Shown here piece by piece: positions 14,383 to 22,682 of a stretch of DNA of 28,484 nt. This stretch comes from an uncultured Oscillospiraceae bacterium. Lineage in GTDB: Bacteria > Bacillota > Clostridia > Oscillospirales > Oscillospiraceae. The stretch covers positions 1 to 28,484 of the forward strand of contig CAJULD010000036.1 in assembly GCA_910587505.1 (NCBI GenBank), read 5' to 3'. The notes beneath the pieces are model-generated. The model searched no databases. It was not told where the DNA came from and worked only from the letters and a program-made list of their open reading frames with translations. The translations under genes were made by a program, and so were the position numbers. The stretch's first letter is position 1; each line of letters starts with the position of its first letter.

Positions 14383-15777
14383 GTGCCTGGAATAGGAAGA
14401 CTGCTGAAAAAACTGGTCCCCGTCCTGAGCGTCCTGCCGTTCCTGCTGGGGGCGGCGGGGTATGCTCTGGCCGGGGAGCGGGTACTGGACGCGCTGTATT
14501 TCAGCTTCAGCCTGTACTTTGTAAACCTGGTGTCAGACAGCTCCAACGTCCTGGTGGAGATCGCCCGGTGGACGGCGGCGCTGGTAACTACCACGGCGGT
14601 GCTCTACGCCCTGAGGCGGATCTGGACCAGGCTGTGGTGGGCGGCGCTGTGCCTGGGGCGGGACAGCGTGGCGGTATACTGCGACGGAGAGGAGAAGGTG
14701 ATCTTTTCCGACAGCGGTCACAGCGTGGTCTATCCGGGCCGGGAATTTCGTCCAGGGGCCAGGTCCCACATCATCATGCTGGCCCGGGACAGCGAGAGCC
14801 TGGCGTTTTATGAGGCCAACCGGAGCGGGCTGCGGGGCCATCCGGTGTACATCGGCTTGCGGGAACTGGACAGGGGCCATATGCGGGATGTTCCCGGCGT
14901 CACCTTCTACGATATCGATGGCGCCGCGGCCCGGGTCCTGTGGAAAAACCTGAAGCTGTGGCGGCAGGGGAAGGAACGGCTCAGTGTGGTGATCTGGGGC
15001 GGCGGCCATCTGGGGCAGAATATCCTGAATCACGGGCTGCTGCTGAACCTGTTTGTCCCCAATCAGGAGATCGCGTATCACCTGGCAGGGGACACCACGC
15101 TGTATCAGATCAGCCGCAGGAAGTTCCGCTCCGGTAATAGGGATACGGTCGCCTTCCATGACATGGACAGCGCATCGGCCTGGGAGGCGGTCCGGGGGGC
15201 GGATGTGGTGATTCTGGCAGAGGAGGCCCCGGTGGAGCGGATTCAGGCGCTGCGGATTGCCTGTGAAAACGGAGCGGTGTACTACTACGCCCCCGACGGA
15301 AGGGACATCGGGGCTTATCTGAAATTTTCCGGGCTGCATCCCTTCGGGGAGGGGCTGTATACCGACGAAAATATCCGGGGTGAGGCGCTGGTTCTGCGGG
15401 CCAAGGAGCAGAATTATGACTACGCCGGAGAATACGGCCATCTCGCCCCGGGGGAGACGGTGGACGAGGCCTGGCGGAAGCTGGACGGCTTTACCCAGTG
15501 GTCCAACATCTCCTCCGCGGACTTTCAGGAGGTTCTGCCGGACATCCTGGCCGCCCGCCCGGCGCTGACCCTGGAGCAGCTGGCGGCACTGGAGCATCTG
15601 CGCTGGTGCCGGTTCCACACCCTCAATGGCTGGCAGTACGGTATTCCGGAGAGCGGAAGCCGGGATGCGGAAAAGAAGCTTCACAGGTGTCTGTGCCCAT
15701 ATGAAGCGTTGGAGCCGAAGGAGCATGAGAAAACGCAGGCAGTGATCCGCCGGGCGCTTTCCGTTGTGGACAGATGA
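14383..15777 (+). CDS. Two-TM channel-like protein with TrkA-N/Rossmann region and C-terminal RyR-like domain
   Basis: 464 residues from a GTG nine bases after AAAAGGAGG. Residues about 9-30 and 57-80 are transmembrane helices; between them ALYFSFSLYFVNLV resembles the pore-helix segment of two-TM ion-channel-like proteins, and VEIARWTAALVTT follows as in that group. Residues about 95-200 and 200-330 look like RCK/TrkA-N-type Rossmann units; the second has the nucleotide loop VVIWGGGHLGQNIL (GGGxxG). Residues about 395-464 hold an RyR-like module: LEHLRWCRFHTLNGWQYG, HRCLCPYEAL, EKTQAVIRRAL. I infer a ligand-gated membrane effector or sensor at the cytoplasmic face. It is the last gene of the operon; no clear terminator follows in the 185 bases before the phosphohexomutase gene, which has its own promoter. 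The ion-channel reading is inference. Confidence 0.7.
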   Translation: MPGIGRLLKKLVPVLSVLPFLLGAAGYALAGERVLDALYFSFSLYFVNLVSDSSNVLVEIARWTAALVTTTAVLYALRRIWTRLWWAALCLGRDSVAVYCDGEEKVIFSDSGHSVVYPGREFRPGARSHIIMLARDSESLAFYEANRSGLRGHPVYIGLRELDRGHMRDVPGVTFYDIDGAAARVLWKNLKLWRQGKERLSVVIWGGGHLGQNILNHGLLLNLFVPNQEIAYHLAGDTTLYQISRRKFRSGNRDTVAFHDMDSASAWEAVRGADVVILAEEAPVERIQALRIACENGAVYYYAPDGRDIGAYLKFSGLHPFGEGLYTDENIRGEALVLRAKEQNYDYAGEYGHLAPGETVDEAWRKLDGFTQWSNISSADFQEVLPDILAARPALTLEQLAALEHLRWCRFHTLNGWQYGIPESGSRDAEKKLHRCLCPYEALEPKEHEKTQAVIRRALSVVDR

Positions 15778-15893
15778 AGGCCGGACTTTCCACTTCATCG
15801 CGAACCGTTACAGCTGTGAGATGGAATATAATCCGGCGAATCGGGCCTTCGGAGCGCGGCGTCCTGATGCAGGAAGCAGTTTCCCCTCGCCGC

Positions 15894-15922
15894 TTGCAAT
15901 TTCTCCTGCCCTGTGCTATGCT
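15894..15922 (+). promoter_or_regulatory. Sigma-A type promoter for the phosphohexomutase gene
   Basis: TTGCAA (15894-15899) and TATGCT (15917-15922) with a 17-base spacer; the transcript would start near 15929, about 35 bases before the ATG. This separates the metabolic gene from the conflict operon. Confidence 0.7.
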
Positions 15923-15962
15923 GGACCCAACTGCCAAAACGATTGACAGGGAGGAAAAGACT

Positions 15963-17642
15963 ATGACCTATGAAACTCAGCTGGCCCTCTGGCTGGACCG
16001 GGCCGGGGAGGACCCTGACCTGACCGCGGAGCTTCGGGAGGTCCGGCACGATGAAAAGGCGGTCTCCGACCGCTTCTACCGCCACCTGGCCTTTGGTACC
16101 GGGGGACTGCGGGGCGTCATCGGCGCGGGGACGAACCGGATGAACATCTACACCGTCCGGCGGGCCACTCAGGCGCTGGCGGACTACCTCAACGCCTCCG
16201 GACTGCCCAGGGCCGTGGCCATCGCCCATGACAGCCGGATCAAGGGAGATCTGTTTGCCCGGGAGGCGGCCCGGGTGCTGGCGGCCAACGGCATTACCGC
16301 CTGGCTCTATCCCCGGTTGGAGCCCACTCCCGCGCTGAGCTGGGCGGTACGGTATCTGGAATGCGGGGCCGGCATCTGCGTCACCGCCAGCCACAACCCC
16401 GCCCGGTACAACGGCTACAAGGTCTATGGCGCGGACGGATGCCAGATCACGCCGGAGGCGGCGGAGAAGGTGTTGTCCTTCATGGAACGGACCGACTGCT
16501 TCGACGGGGTGAAGCTGGCGGACTTCGACGAGTCCCTGGCGGCGGGAGATATCCGCTGTATCCCCGACGGGTGCCTGGACGCGTTTGTGGACGCGGTACT
16601 GGCGCTGCGCCCCGGCAACGACGTAAGCAGACTGAAGCTGGTGTATACCCCCCTCAACGGCTCCGGCCTGGAGTGCGTCAGGAAGCTGCTCGAAAAGATG
16701 GGCGTGACGGCGCTGACGGTGGTGCCCTCTCAGGAACACCCTGACGGGCGCTTCCCCACCTGTCCCTATCCCAACCCGGAGATCCGGGAGGCCATGGAGG
16801 AGGGGCTCCGGCTGTGCGATGCAGTCCGCCCGGATCTGCTCATCGGCACGGACCCGGACTGCGACCGCATGGGCGCGGCGGTGCCCGACGGGAAGGGCGG
16901 CTACCGCCTGATTACCGGCAATGAGATGGGCGTGCTGCTGCTGGACTACCTGTGCCGGACCCGGATTGCCCGGGGGACCATGCCGGAAAATCCGGTGGCG
17001 GTGACCACCATTGTCTCCACGGATATGGCGACCCCGGTGGCCGCGGCCTATGGCGTGGAGCTGCGCCGGACGCTGACGGGATTCAAGTATATCGGTGAGC
17101 AGATCGGCCTGCTGGAGAGCGGGGGGCACAGGGAACGCTATATCTTCGGCTTTGAGGAGAGCTACGGCTATCTCTCCGGAGCCCACGTGCGGGACAAGGA
17201 CGCGGTGAACGCCGTGATGCTTGCCTGTGAGTGCGCGGCGTGGTACGCAGGGCAGGGGATGACCCTGCTGGACGCCATGAACGCGCTGTATGAGAAGTTC
17301 GGGTTCTACCGCAACGGCCTTGTCAGCAGGGCCTTTGAGGGTCAGGACGGCATGGAGGCCATGAACGGTCTGATGGCGTCCCTGCGGGTCAGTCCCCCGG
17401 CGGAGATTGGGGGCAGGAAGGTCACGGGCGTGGTGGACTATCTGGGTGAAGACACCGGCCTGATTCCCTCCGACGTGCTGGAATTCCGGCTGGAGGAGGA
17501 GGGAAAGGTAATCGTCCGTCCCTCCGGCACGGAGCCGAAGCTCAAGCTCTACCTTTCCGTCCGGGGCGGCAGCGAGGAGGATGCGCTTTCCCGGCTGGAG
17601 CAGCTGGAGAAGGGGATCCGGCCTCTGGTGGAGCGTCCATAA
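15963..17642 (+). CDS. Phospho-sugar mutase (phosphoglucomutase/phosphomannomutase, alpha-D-phosphohexomutase family)
   Basis: 559 residues, start after GGGAGGAAAA. The enzyme moves phosphate between C1 and C6 of hexose phosphates through a phosphoserine. All four family landmarks are present: the catalytic Ser143 in VTASHNPARYNG, the metal loop D297-P-D-C-D301-R in GTDPDCDRMG, the sugar-specificity loop GFEESYGY near 396-403, and the phosphate-binding loop RPSGTEPK at 519-526. FGTGGLRGVIGAG near residues 43-55 is the N-terminal substrate-binding opening of the PGM2/PgcA branch, which mostly acts on glucose phosphates. The frame is open up to 15774 but the promoter lies inside that extension. 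With manA in the same window it fits hexose-phosphate metabolism, though the two are not co-transcribed. Confidence 0.93.
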   Translation: MTYETQLALWLDRAGEDPDLTAELREVRHDEKAVSDRFYRHLAFGTGGLRGVIGAGTNRMNIYTVRRATQALADYLNASGLPRAVAIAHDSRIKGDLFAREAARVLAANGITAWLYPRLEPTPALSWAVRYLECGAGICVTASHNPARYNGYKVYGADGCQITPEAAEKVLSFMERTDCFDGVKLADFDESLAAGDIRCIPDGCLDAFVDAVLALRPGNDVSRLKLVYTPLNGSGLECVRKLLEKMGVTALTVVPSQEHPDGRFPTCPYPNPEIREAMEEGLRLCDAVRPDLLIGTDPDCDRMGAAVPDGKGGYRLITGNEMGVLLLDYLCRTRIARGTMPENPVAVTTIVSTDMATPVAAAYGVELRRTLTGFKYIGEQIGLLESGGHRERYIFGFEESYGYLSGAHVRDKDAVNAVMLACECAAWYAGQGMTLLDAMNALYEKFGFYRNGLVSRAFEGQDGMEAMNGLMASLRVSPPAEIGGRKVTGVVDYLGEDTGLIPSDVLEFRLEEEGKVIVRPSGTEPKLKLYLSVRGGSEEDALSRLEQLEKGIRPLVERP

Positions 17643-17644
17643 CT

Positions 17645-17666
17645 CCGGGGGGCTCCGCGCCCCCGG
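17645..17666 (+). terminator. GC-rich hairpin just after the phosphohexomutase stop
   Basis: CCGGGGG (17645-17651) pairs with CCCCCGG (17660-17666) over an eight-base loop. There is no T-run after it, so it may be a weak or Rho-assisted terminator or a 3' stabiliser. Confidence 0.4.
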
Positions 17667-17672
17667 AAAACC

Positions 17673-17733
17673 GATTCACGAAAAGGTCCCTGTTCGCCGC
17701 CCGCAGGGCGGCGAAGGTCCGTTCCCGTGAATC
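17673..17733. repeat. 61-base nested inverted repeat
   Basis: Outer arms GATTCACG (17673-17680) and CGTGAATC (17726-17733) enclose a perfect inner stem TTCGCCGCCC (17693-17702) / GGGCGGCGAA (17706-17715) with a GCA loop; the segments between them are unequal and partly pair (GGTCC with GGACC-type bases). It is symmetrical, so it acts on either strand, and looks like an intergenic palindromic element rather than a plain terminator. Confidence 0.6.
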
Positions 17734-17747
17734 AAAGTCTCGTTCAC

Positions 17748-17776
17748 TTGCCAGTTTCCCCTCTTTGGTATAAAAT
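17748..17776 (+). promoter_or_regulatory. Candidate promoter for the D-2-hydroxyacid dehydrogenase gene
   Basis: TTGCCA (17748-17753) and TAAAAT (17771-17776) with a 17-base spacer, about 45 bases before the ATG; an overlapping TATAAA at 17769 would give a 15-base spacer. Confidence 0.6.
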
Positions 17777-17822
17777 GGAAAAACAGATTACCGGCGCGCC
17801 TGCGCCGCTTGGGAGGCCGAAT

Positions 17823-18788
17823 ATGAAAATTGTGATACTGGACGGTTATTGCCTGAATCCCGGAGACCTGCGCTGGGACGGATTTTCCGCCATGGGCGGG
17901 GTAACGGTCCATGACCGGACGCCCGTCCACGACGTGGAGGAGATCGTCCGCCGGATCGGGGACAGCGAGATCGTCCTGACCAACAAGACGCCCATTACCC
18001 GTGTCATCCTGGACCGCTGCCCCGCCGTCCGGTACGTGGGACTGCTGTCCACCGGGTACAACGTGGTAGATACGGAAGCTGCGAAGGAGCGGGGAATCCC
18101 CGTGTGCAACGTTCCCGGCTATGGTACGGCCTCGGTGGCGCAGCTGACCATCGCGCTGCTGCTGGAGATTTGCCACAGGGTGGGCCACCACAACCGGGCC
18201 GTCCACGAGGGCCGCTGGAGCGAGAGCATCGACTACTGCTTCTGGGACGGCATGCTGATGGAGCTGGCGGGAAAGACCATGGGCATCGTGGGCTACGGCA
18301 GCATCGGCCAGGCCGTGGGTAAAATTGCCGAAGCCCTGGGGATGACCATCATCGCCACCGGACCGCACCCCTGGAAGGAGGGGGAGCGCCCCGCGCCCTG
18401 TGTTCCCCTGAAGAAGCTGCTGGCAGAGAGCGACGTGGTCAGCCTCCACTGTCCCCTGTTCCCGGAGACAAAGGGGCTTATCAACCGGGAGTCGATCAGG
18501 GAAATGAAGGAGGGGGCCATCCTTCTCAATACCGGCCGGGGACCTCTTATTGTGGAGCAGGATGTGGCCGATGCCCTGAACAGCGGACGGCTGTATGCAG
18601 CCGGAGTGGACGTGACGGAGACGGAGCCGCTGCCTGCGGACAGTCCGCTGCTGACGGCGAAGAACTGCGTCATCACGCCTCACATCGCCTGGGCTCCGCT
18701 GGAGGCGCGGCAGCGGCTGATGGATATCGCGGTTGCGAACCTGCGGGCGTTCCTGGACGGAAAGCCCCAAAACGTTGTCAATCTTTGA
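17823..18788 (+). CDS. D-2-hydroxyacid dehydrogenase (glycerate dehydrogenase/hydroxypyruvate reductase-like)
   Basis: 321 residues, start after GGGAGG. An NAD(P)-dependent enzyme reducing 2-oxoacids to D-2-hydroxyacids. The nucleotide loop is GIVGYGSIGQAVG near residues 154-166; the catalytic triad of the family is visible as Arg239 (NTGRGPLI), Glu268 (VTETEPLP) and His287 (TPHIAWA, as in HIAWAP-type glycerate dehydrogenases). The N-terminal substrate domain has LLSTGYNVVDTEAAKERGI and VPGYGTASVAQLTI, which fits the glycerate dehydrogenase/hydroxypyruvate reductase group more than SerA, and the C-terminal ACT domain of SerA is absent. The frame remains open upstream to 17727 but that overlaps the inverted repeat and promoter. 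Exact substrate is unknown. Confidence 0.9.
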   Translation: MKIVILDGYCLNPGDLRWDGFSAMGGVTVHDRTPVHDVEEIVRRIGDSEIVLTNKTPITRVILDRCPAVRYVGLLSTGYNVVDTEAAKERGIPVCNVPGYGTASVAQLTIALLLEICHRVGHHNRAVHEGRWSESIDYCFWDGMLMELAGKTMGIVGYGSIGQAVGKIAEALGMTIIATGPHPWKEGERPAPCVPLKKLLAESDVVSLHCPLFPETKGLINRESIREMKEGAILLNTGRGPLIVEQDVADALNSGRLYAAGVDVTETEPLPADSPLLTAKNCVITPHIAWAPLEARQRLMDIAVANLRAFLDGKPQNVVNL

Positions 18789-18863
18789 CGGGATTCTTGG
18801 CGGGAATGGGATAGAATATGACCGGACGGCCGGAAAAGCGGAGGGAAGGGTGGGAAAGGTCCA

Positions 18864-19784
18864 GTGCCCAAATGGTTGAAAACTGTACAGAACAGCTGGC
18901 CCGGGCGATTTCTGACCAGGACGCTGGAGCGCTATTTTCTCCACGGGGTGGCCCAGGAGGGAGCCTCCCTGGCCTATTACCTGCTGTTTATGCTGTTCCC
19001 CCTGATGATCTTTCTCAGCAGTCTGCTGGGCTTGCTGGAGCTGGATATTTCCAGCATTTCAAGAGCGCTGGCCGCGCTGCTGCCCGCCGGCGTGGTGGAT
19101 CTGGTGGAGAGCTATCTTACTTACGTCAGCCAGACCTCCAGCCGCGCCATGCTGTGGTTCGGTCTGGTGTTCACCATCTATTTCCCCATGCGGGCGGCGG
19201 ACTGCCTGATGATGTCCGTAAGGAAGGCCTACCATCTTCCCCGGCCCAGGAACCAGATTCTCTATATGGCGAAGGTGCTGCTGTACACCGTTTTCCTGCT
19301 GGTGACCATTGCGCTGACGCTGGCGCTGGCCACCGTGGGCCGGGCGGCGCTGGAATTTGCGGACCGGTTCGTGGTGGTGCCGGACGCGTTTATTGACCTT
19401 TGGTCCGATCTGCGCTTCCTGGTGCTGGGCGGGGTCATGTTCGGGGCGGTGGGGCTGCTGTACGCCGCCGCCCAGGACAGCCGCCAGCCGGCGCGGAACG
19501 TGGTTCCCGGCGCGCTGGTGGCCCTGGTGGGCTGGCTGGTGGTGTCGGCGGCCTTCTCCTTCTACGTGGAGAATTTCGCCAACTACACGGTGATCTATGG
19601 CGCGCTGGGTACCGTCATCGTACTGATGATGTGGCTGAACCTGACGGCGGTGGTCCTTATCATGGGGGCCGAGGTCAACGGCGTGCTGGTCTCCCTGCGG
19701 GGCCGGAGGACGCCGAAAGCAATGAACAGAAAGGATGGCGGAGAGAGCGCGCACGCCTCGTCCGCCGGAAACGGCGCGATATGA
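18864..19784 (+). CDS. YihY/BrkB-family inner membrane protein
   Basis: 306 residues from a GTG preceded by GGGAAAGG. A polytopic membrane protein with about six hydrophobic spans: AYYLLFMLFPLMIFLSSLLG (about 37-57), a second near 95-112 (AMLWFGLVFTIYF), and others near 140-160, 185-205, 215-235 and 250-270. Family landmarks are EGASLAYYLLFMLFPLMIF near the N-terminus and VIYGALGTVIVLMMWL near the C-terminus. The YihY/BrkB family is widespread but its function is unsettled; it was earlier mis-named ribonuclease BN and may be a transporter. The stop overlaps the trkA start (ATGA), so its product is made together with the potassium-uptake regulator. That coupling is the only functional hint in the sequence. 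Confidence 0.88.
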   Translation: MPKWLKTVQNSWPGRFLTRTLERYFLHGVAQEGASLAYYLLFMLFPLMIFLSSLLGLLELDISSISRALAALLPAGVVDLVESYLTYVSQTSSRAMLWFGLVFTIYFPMRAADCLMMSVRKAYHLPRPRNQILYMAKVLLYTVFLLVTIALTLALATVGRAALEFADRFVVVPDAFIDLWSDLRFLVLGGVMFGAVGLLYAAAQDSRQPARNVVPGALVALVGWLVVSAAFSFYVENFANYTVIYGALGTVIVLMMWLNLTAVVLIMGAEVNGVLVSLRGRRTPKAMNRKDGGESAHASSAGNGAI

Positions 19785-21145
19785 AAATCATGATTATTGG
19801 CTGCGGCAAGGTGGGCTTCACCCTGGCCCGGCAGCTGAGCGGAGAGAACCATGACCTGGTGCTCATCGATCACAGGGCCGAGGCCATGCAGGTGGCAGAC
19901 AGCACCCTGGACCTTCTCTGCGTGGAGGGCAGCGGCGCTTCTATCCAGGTCCTGCGGGAGGCGGGGGTGAAGGACACGGAGCTGGTGGTGGCGGTGACCG
20001 GCTCCGACGAGCTGAACATCGTCTGCTGCCTGATCGCCAAGAAGCTGGGCGCCCGGCACACGGTGGCCCGTATCCGGTCCCCGGAGTATTTCCGGGAGGC
20101 GAACCTCCTCAAGCGGGAGGTGGGCCTGAACATGATTATCAATCCGGAATATGCCGCCGCCCAGGAGATTTCCCGCCTGCTGCGGGTTCCCTCCGCCTTC
20201 AGCGTGGAGACATTTGCGCGGGGTCTGGTGGAGATGATTGGCTTCCCCATTCTGGACAGCGACGGCATCGCCGGCGTGAGCCTTTTCGAGTATAACCAGA
20301 AGCATCCCAACGGCGTGCTGATGTGCACTGCGGTCCGGGACGGGGAGGCCATCGTGCCCAACGGGCGCTTTGTGCCCCAGGTGGGCGACAAGGCCTATAT
20401 GGTAGGCTCCCAGAAGGAGATTGTCAAATTCTTCCAGACCATTGGCCGGGGCGGCAACCGCATCCGGGACATTACCGTCCTGGGGGGCAGCAAGATTGCC
20501 ACCTACCTGACATGGGCGGTGGAACGGGTGGGGATGAAGGTCCGCATTGTGGAGCAGAACCCGGAAAAATGCCTGACGCTGTCGGACAAGCTGCCGGACA
20601 GTCTCATCATTCAGGGGGACGGTACCGACAGCGCCGTCATCGACAGCGAGGGCCTGCTGGACACCGACGCCTTCATCGCCCTGACCAACCGGGACGAGGA
20701 AAACCTGCTCATGGCCATGACCGCCCAGCGCCGCGGGGTCAAGAAGGTCATCGCCAAGATGAGCCGTCCCAACTACATTGACATGATGCGGGAGAGCGGC
20801 GTGGACAGCATTATCAGCCCCAAGGACATCACCGCCAACCAGATCTCCGCCTATGTCCGGGCCATGGCCCGCAGCGAGGGCAGCGCGGTGGAGAACGTAT
20901 ACAAGCCTCTGGGCGGCGCGGTGGAGGCCGTGGAGTTTACCGCAACCGCTACCGCCAAGTTTCTGAATACGCCCCTGAAGGATCTGGGCCGCCGCCTCAA
21001 GCCCGGCATCCTGGTGGCTGCCATTGCGCGGGAGGGCAGAACCATCATACCGGACGGCTCCACCTCCATCCGGGCCGGAGACAAGGTCATCATCATGGCC
21101 AAGAGCATCTTCCTCCAGGATCTGGATGAGATTTTGCAGGAGTAG
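19781..21145 (+). CDS. trkA: Trk potassium uptake system NAD-binding subunit TrkA
   Basis: 454 residues. TrkA is the cytoplasmic gating ring protein of the Trk K+ transporter. It has the doubled RCK plan: a first Rossmann unit (about 1-120) with IIGCGKVGFTLA and an acidic LIDHRAEA; a TrkA-C unit (about 140-220); a second Rossmann unit (about 232-350) in which the glycine loop is the degenerate VLGGSKIATYL; and a second TrkA-C unit (about 370-454, ending RAGDKVIIMAKSIF). The degenerate second loop suggests only the first unit binds nucleotide tightly, as known for other TrkA proteins. The ATG overlaps the YihY stop; there is no strong ribosome binding site, so translation probably depends on coupling. 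trkH follows after 35 bases. Confidence 0.95.
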   Translation: MKIMIIGCGKVGFTLARQLSGENHDLVLIDHRAEAMQVADSTLDLLCVEGSGASIQVLREAGVKDTELVVAVTGSDELNIVCCLIAKKLGARHTVARIRSPEYFREANLLKREVGLNMIINPEYAAAQEISRLLRVPSAFSVETFARGLVEMIGFPILDSDGIAGVSLFEYNQKHPNGVLMCTAVRDGEAIVPNGRFVPQVGDKAYMVGSQKEIVKFFQTIGRGGNRIRDITVLGGSKIATYLTWAVERVGMKVRIVEQNPEKCLTLSDKLPDSLIIQGDGTDSAVIDSEGLLDTDAFIALTNRDEENLLMAMTAQRRGVKKVIAKMSRPNYIDMMRESGVDSIISPKDITANQISAYVRAMARSEGSAVENVYKPLGGAVEAVEFTATATAKFLNTPLKDLGRRLKPGILVAAIAREGRTIIPDGSTSIRAGDKVIIMAKSIFLQDLDEILQE

Positions 21146-21180
21146 GGCGTGAATAACGAAAGAAGGCTTCAGCTGACAAT

Positions 21181-22629
21181 ATGAACTATAAACTGGTATT
21201 TCACATGCTGGGCATGATCCTGCGGGTAGAGGCGGTGCTGATGCTGCCGGCCATGGTTATCGGCTTTGCCGCCGGCGGGGGAGACGGCATGGCGTTCCTG
21301 TACGCTGCGCTCATTACTCTGGCGGTGGGGCAGGGGTTGACCATGCTGCCGGGGCGAAACCTGAAAATGCAGGCCAGGGACGGCTTTGCCGCCGTGGCCC
21401 TGTGCTGGATCGTGCTGTCCCTGTTCGGCGCGCTGCCCTATGTATTCGCGGGGGTATTGCCCAATTATGTGGACGCCGTATTTGAAACCGTATCCGGCTT
21501 CACCACCACCGGCGCCACGGTTTTCACCTTCATTGAGGGGCAGCCTCAGGGCATTCTTTTCTGGCGGGCGCAGACCCAGTGGATGGGCGGCGTAGGCGTT
21601 CTGGTGCTGGCCCTGGCCCTGGTGCCCAAGCTGGGAGAGGGCAGCGTGTACCTCATGCGGGCGGAGTCTCCCGGCCCCATCAAGAGCAAGCTGACGCCCC
21701 GGGTCAGCGACACGGCCAAGATCCTCTACAGCATTTATATCGGCCTGACGGTGGCGGAGGTTATCTGTCTGCGTCTTGCCGGTATGCCCTGGTACGATTC
21801 CATCATTCACGCCTTCACTACCATCTCCACCGGCGGCTTCTCGGTGAAGGACGCCAGCATCGCGGCCTACGGCAGCCTGCTGATTGAATGGATCATCATT
21901 ATTTTCATGTTCCTTTCCGGCATCAACTTTGCCCTGCTGTACTATGTGATCCTCCGGAATTTCCGGGCGGTGCTGGAGAGCGAGGAGCTGCGCTCCTACA
22001 CCCTTATGACCGTGGGTGCGTCGGCGCTGATTGTGCTGAATCTGGTAGTCCACGCCTCCTGGGCGCTGGACGCCCGGACGGTGACGGACAGCGTGTTTCA
22101 GGTGGTGACACTGATGACCACCACGGGATACATGACCTTCGACTATGTACTCTGGCCCACATTCTCCCAGGTGATACTGATTCTGGTAATGTTCGCCGGG
22201 GGCTGCGCCGGGTCCACGGCAGGCGGCGTCAAGCAGATCCGGGTGGTGCTGCTGTTCAAGAACCTCCGCCGGGAGGTCCAGCGGATTCTCCATCCCCGTG
22301 TGGTCACCACCATCAAGAGCGACGGCGAACGGGTGGACGAGCCCATTCTGTCCGGCATCACGCTTTTCTTTTTCGCGTATATCTGCATTCTGCTGCTGGG
22401 CGCGCTGGTGGTGGCGTGGGACGACGTGGGCTTTACCGCCGCTTTTTCCGCGTCGCTGACCTGTATCAGCAACGTGGGCCCCGCCTTTGACATTCTGGGG
22501 CCTACCTGCAATTTTGCGTTTCTTTCCAATGTGAGCAAGGTGTTTCTCAGCGTCAATATGCTGCTGGGGAGGCTGGAGATCATGCCCCTTCTTCTGCTGC
22601 TGTTCCCCGGTCTGTGGAAAAAGAGATGA
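21181..22629 (+). CDS. trkH: Trk-type potassium uptake membrane subunit TrkH
   Basis: 482 residues, highly hydrophobic. TrkH/KtrB proteins have four M1-P-M2 repeats, each giving one glycine to the K+ filter; these are visible as SGFTTTGAT (about residue 104), TTISTGGFS (about 218), TLMTTTGYM (about 314) and SNVGPAF (about 430). WMGGVGVLVLALALVP follows the first filter as in TrkH. GGCAGSTAGGVKQIR (about 340) is the conserved intramembrane-loop region. It forms the K+ pathway gated by the TrkA ring encoded just upstream, so YihY-TrkA-TrkH form one transcription unit. The ribosome binding site is weak (GAAGG, more than ten bases upstream), which is the only oddity. Confidence 0.95.
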   Translation: MNYKLVFHMLGMILRVEAVLMLPAMVIGFAAGGGDGMAFLYAALITLAVGQGLTMLPGRNLKMQARDGFAAVALCWIVLSLFGALPYVFAGVLPNYVDAVFETVSGFTTTGATVFTFIEGQPQGILFWRAQTQWMGGVGVLVLALALVPKLGEGSVYLMRAESPGPIKSKLTPRVSDTAKILYSIYIGLTVAEVICLRLAGMPWYDSIIHAFTTISTGGFSVKDASIAAYGSLLIEWIIIIFMFLSGINFALLYYVILRNFRAVLESEELRSYTLMTVGASALIVLNLVVHASWALDARTVTDSVFQVVTLMTTTGYMTFDYVLWPTFSQVILILVMFAGGCAGSTAGGVKQIRVVLLFKNLRREVQRILHPRVVTTIKSDGERVDEPILSGITLFFFAYICILLLGALVVAWDDVGFTAAFSASLTCISNVGPAFDILGPTCNFAFLSNVSKVFLSVNMLLGRLEIMPLLLLLFPGLWKKR

Positions 22630-22682
22630 CGCCGGTCCTGCCTGTCCAACCTGAGAAAATAAAGAAATAAAGGAGTAAACCC

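Noticed and set aside
15774..15962. N-terminal extension of the phosphohexomutase
   Set aside because: The promoter at 15894-15922 lies inside it and the family N-terminus begins at MTYETQLALWL.
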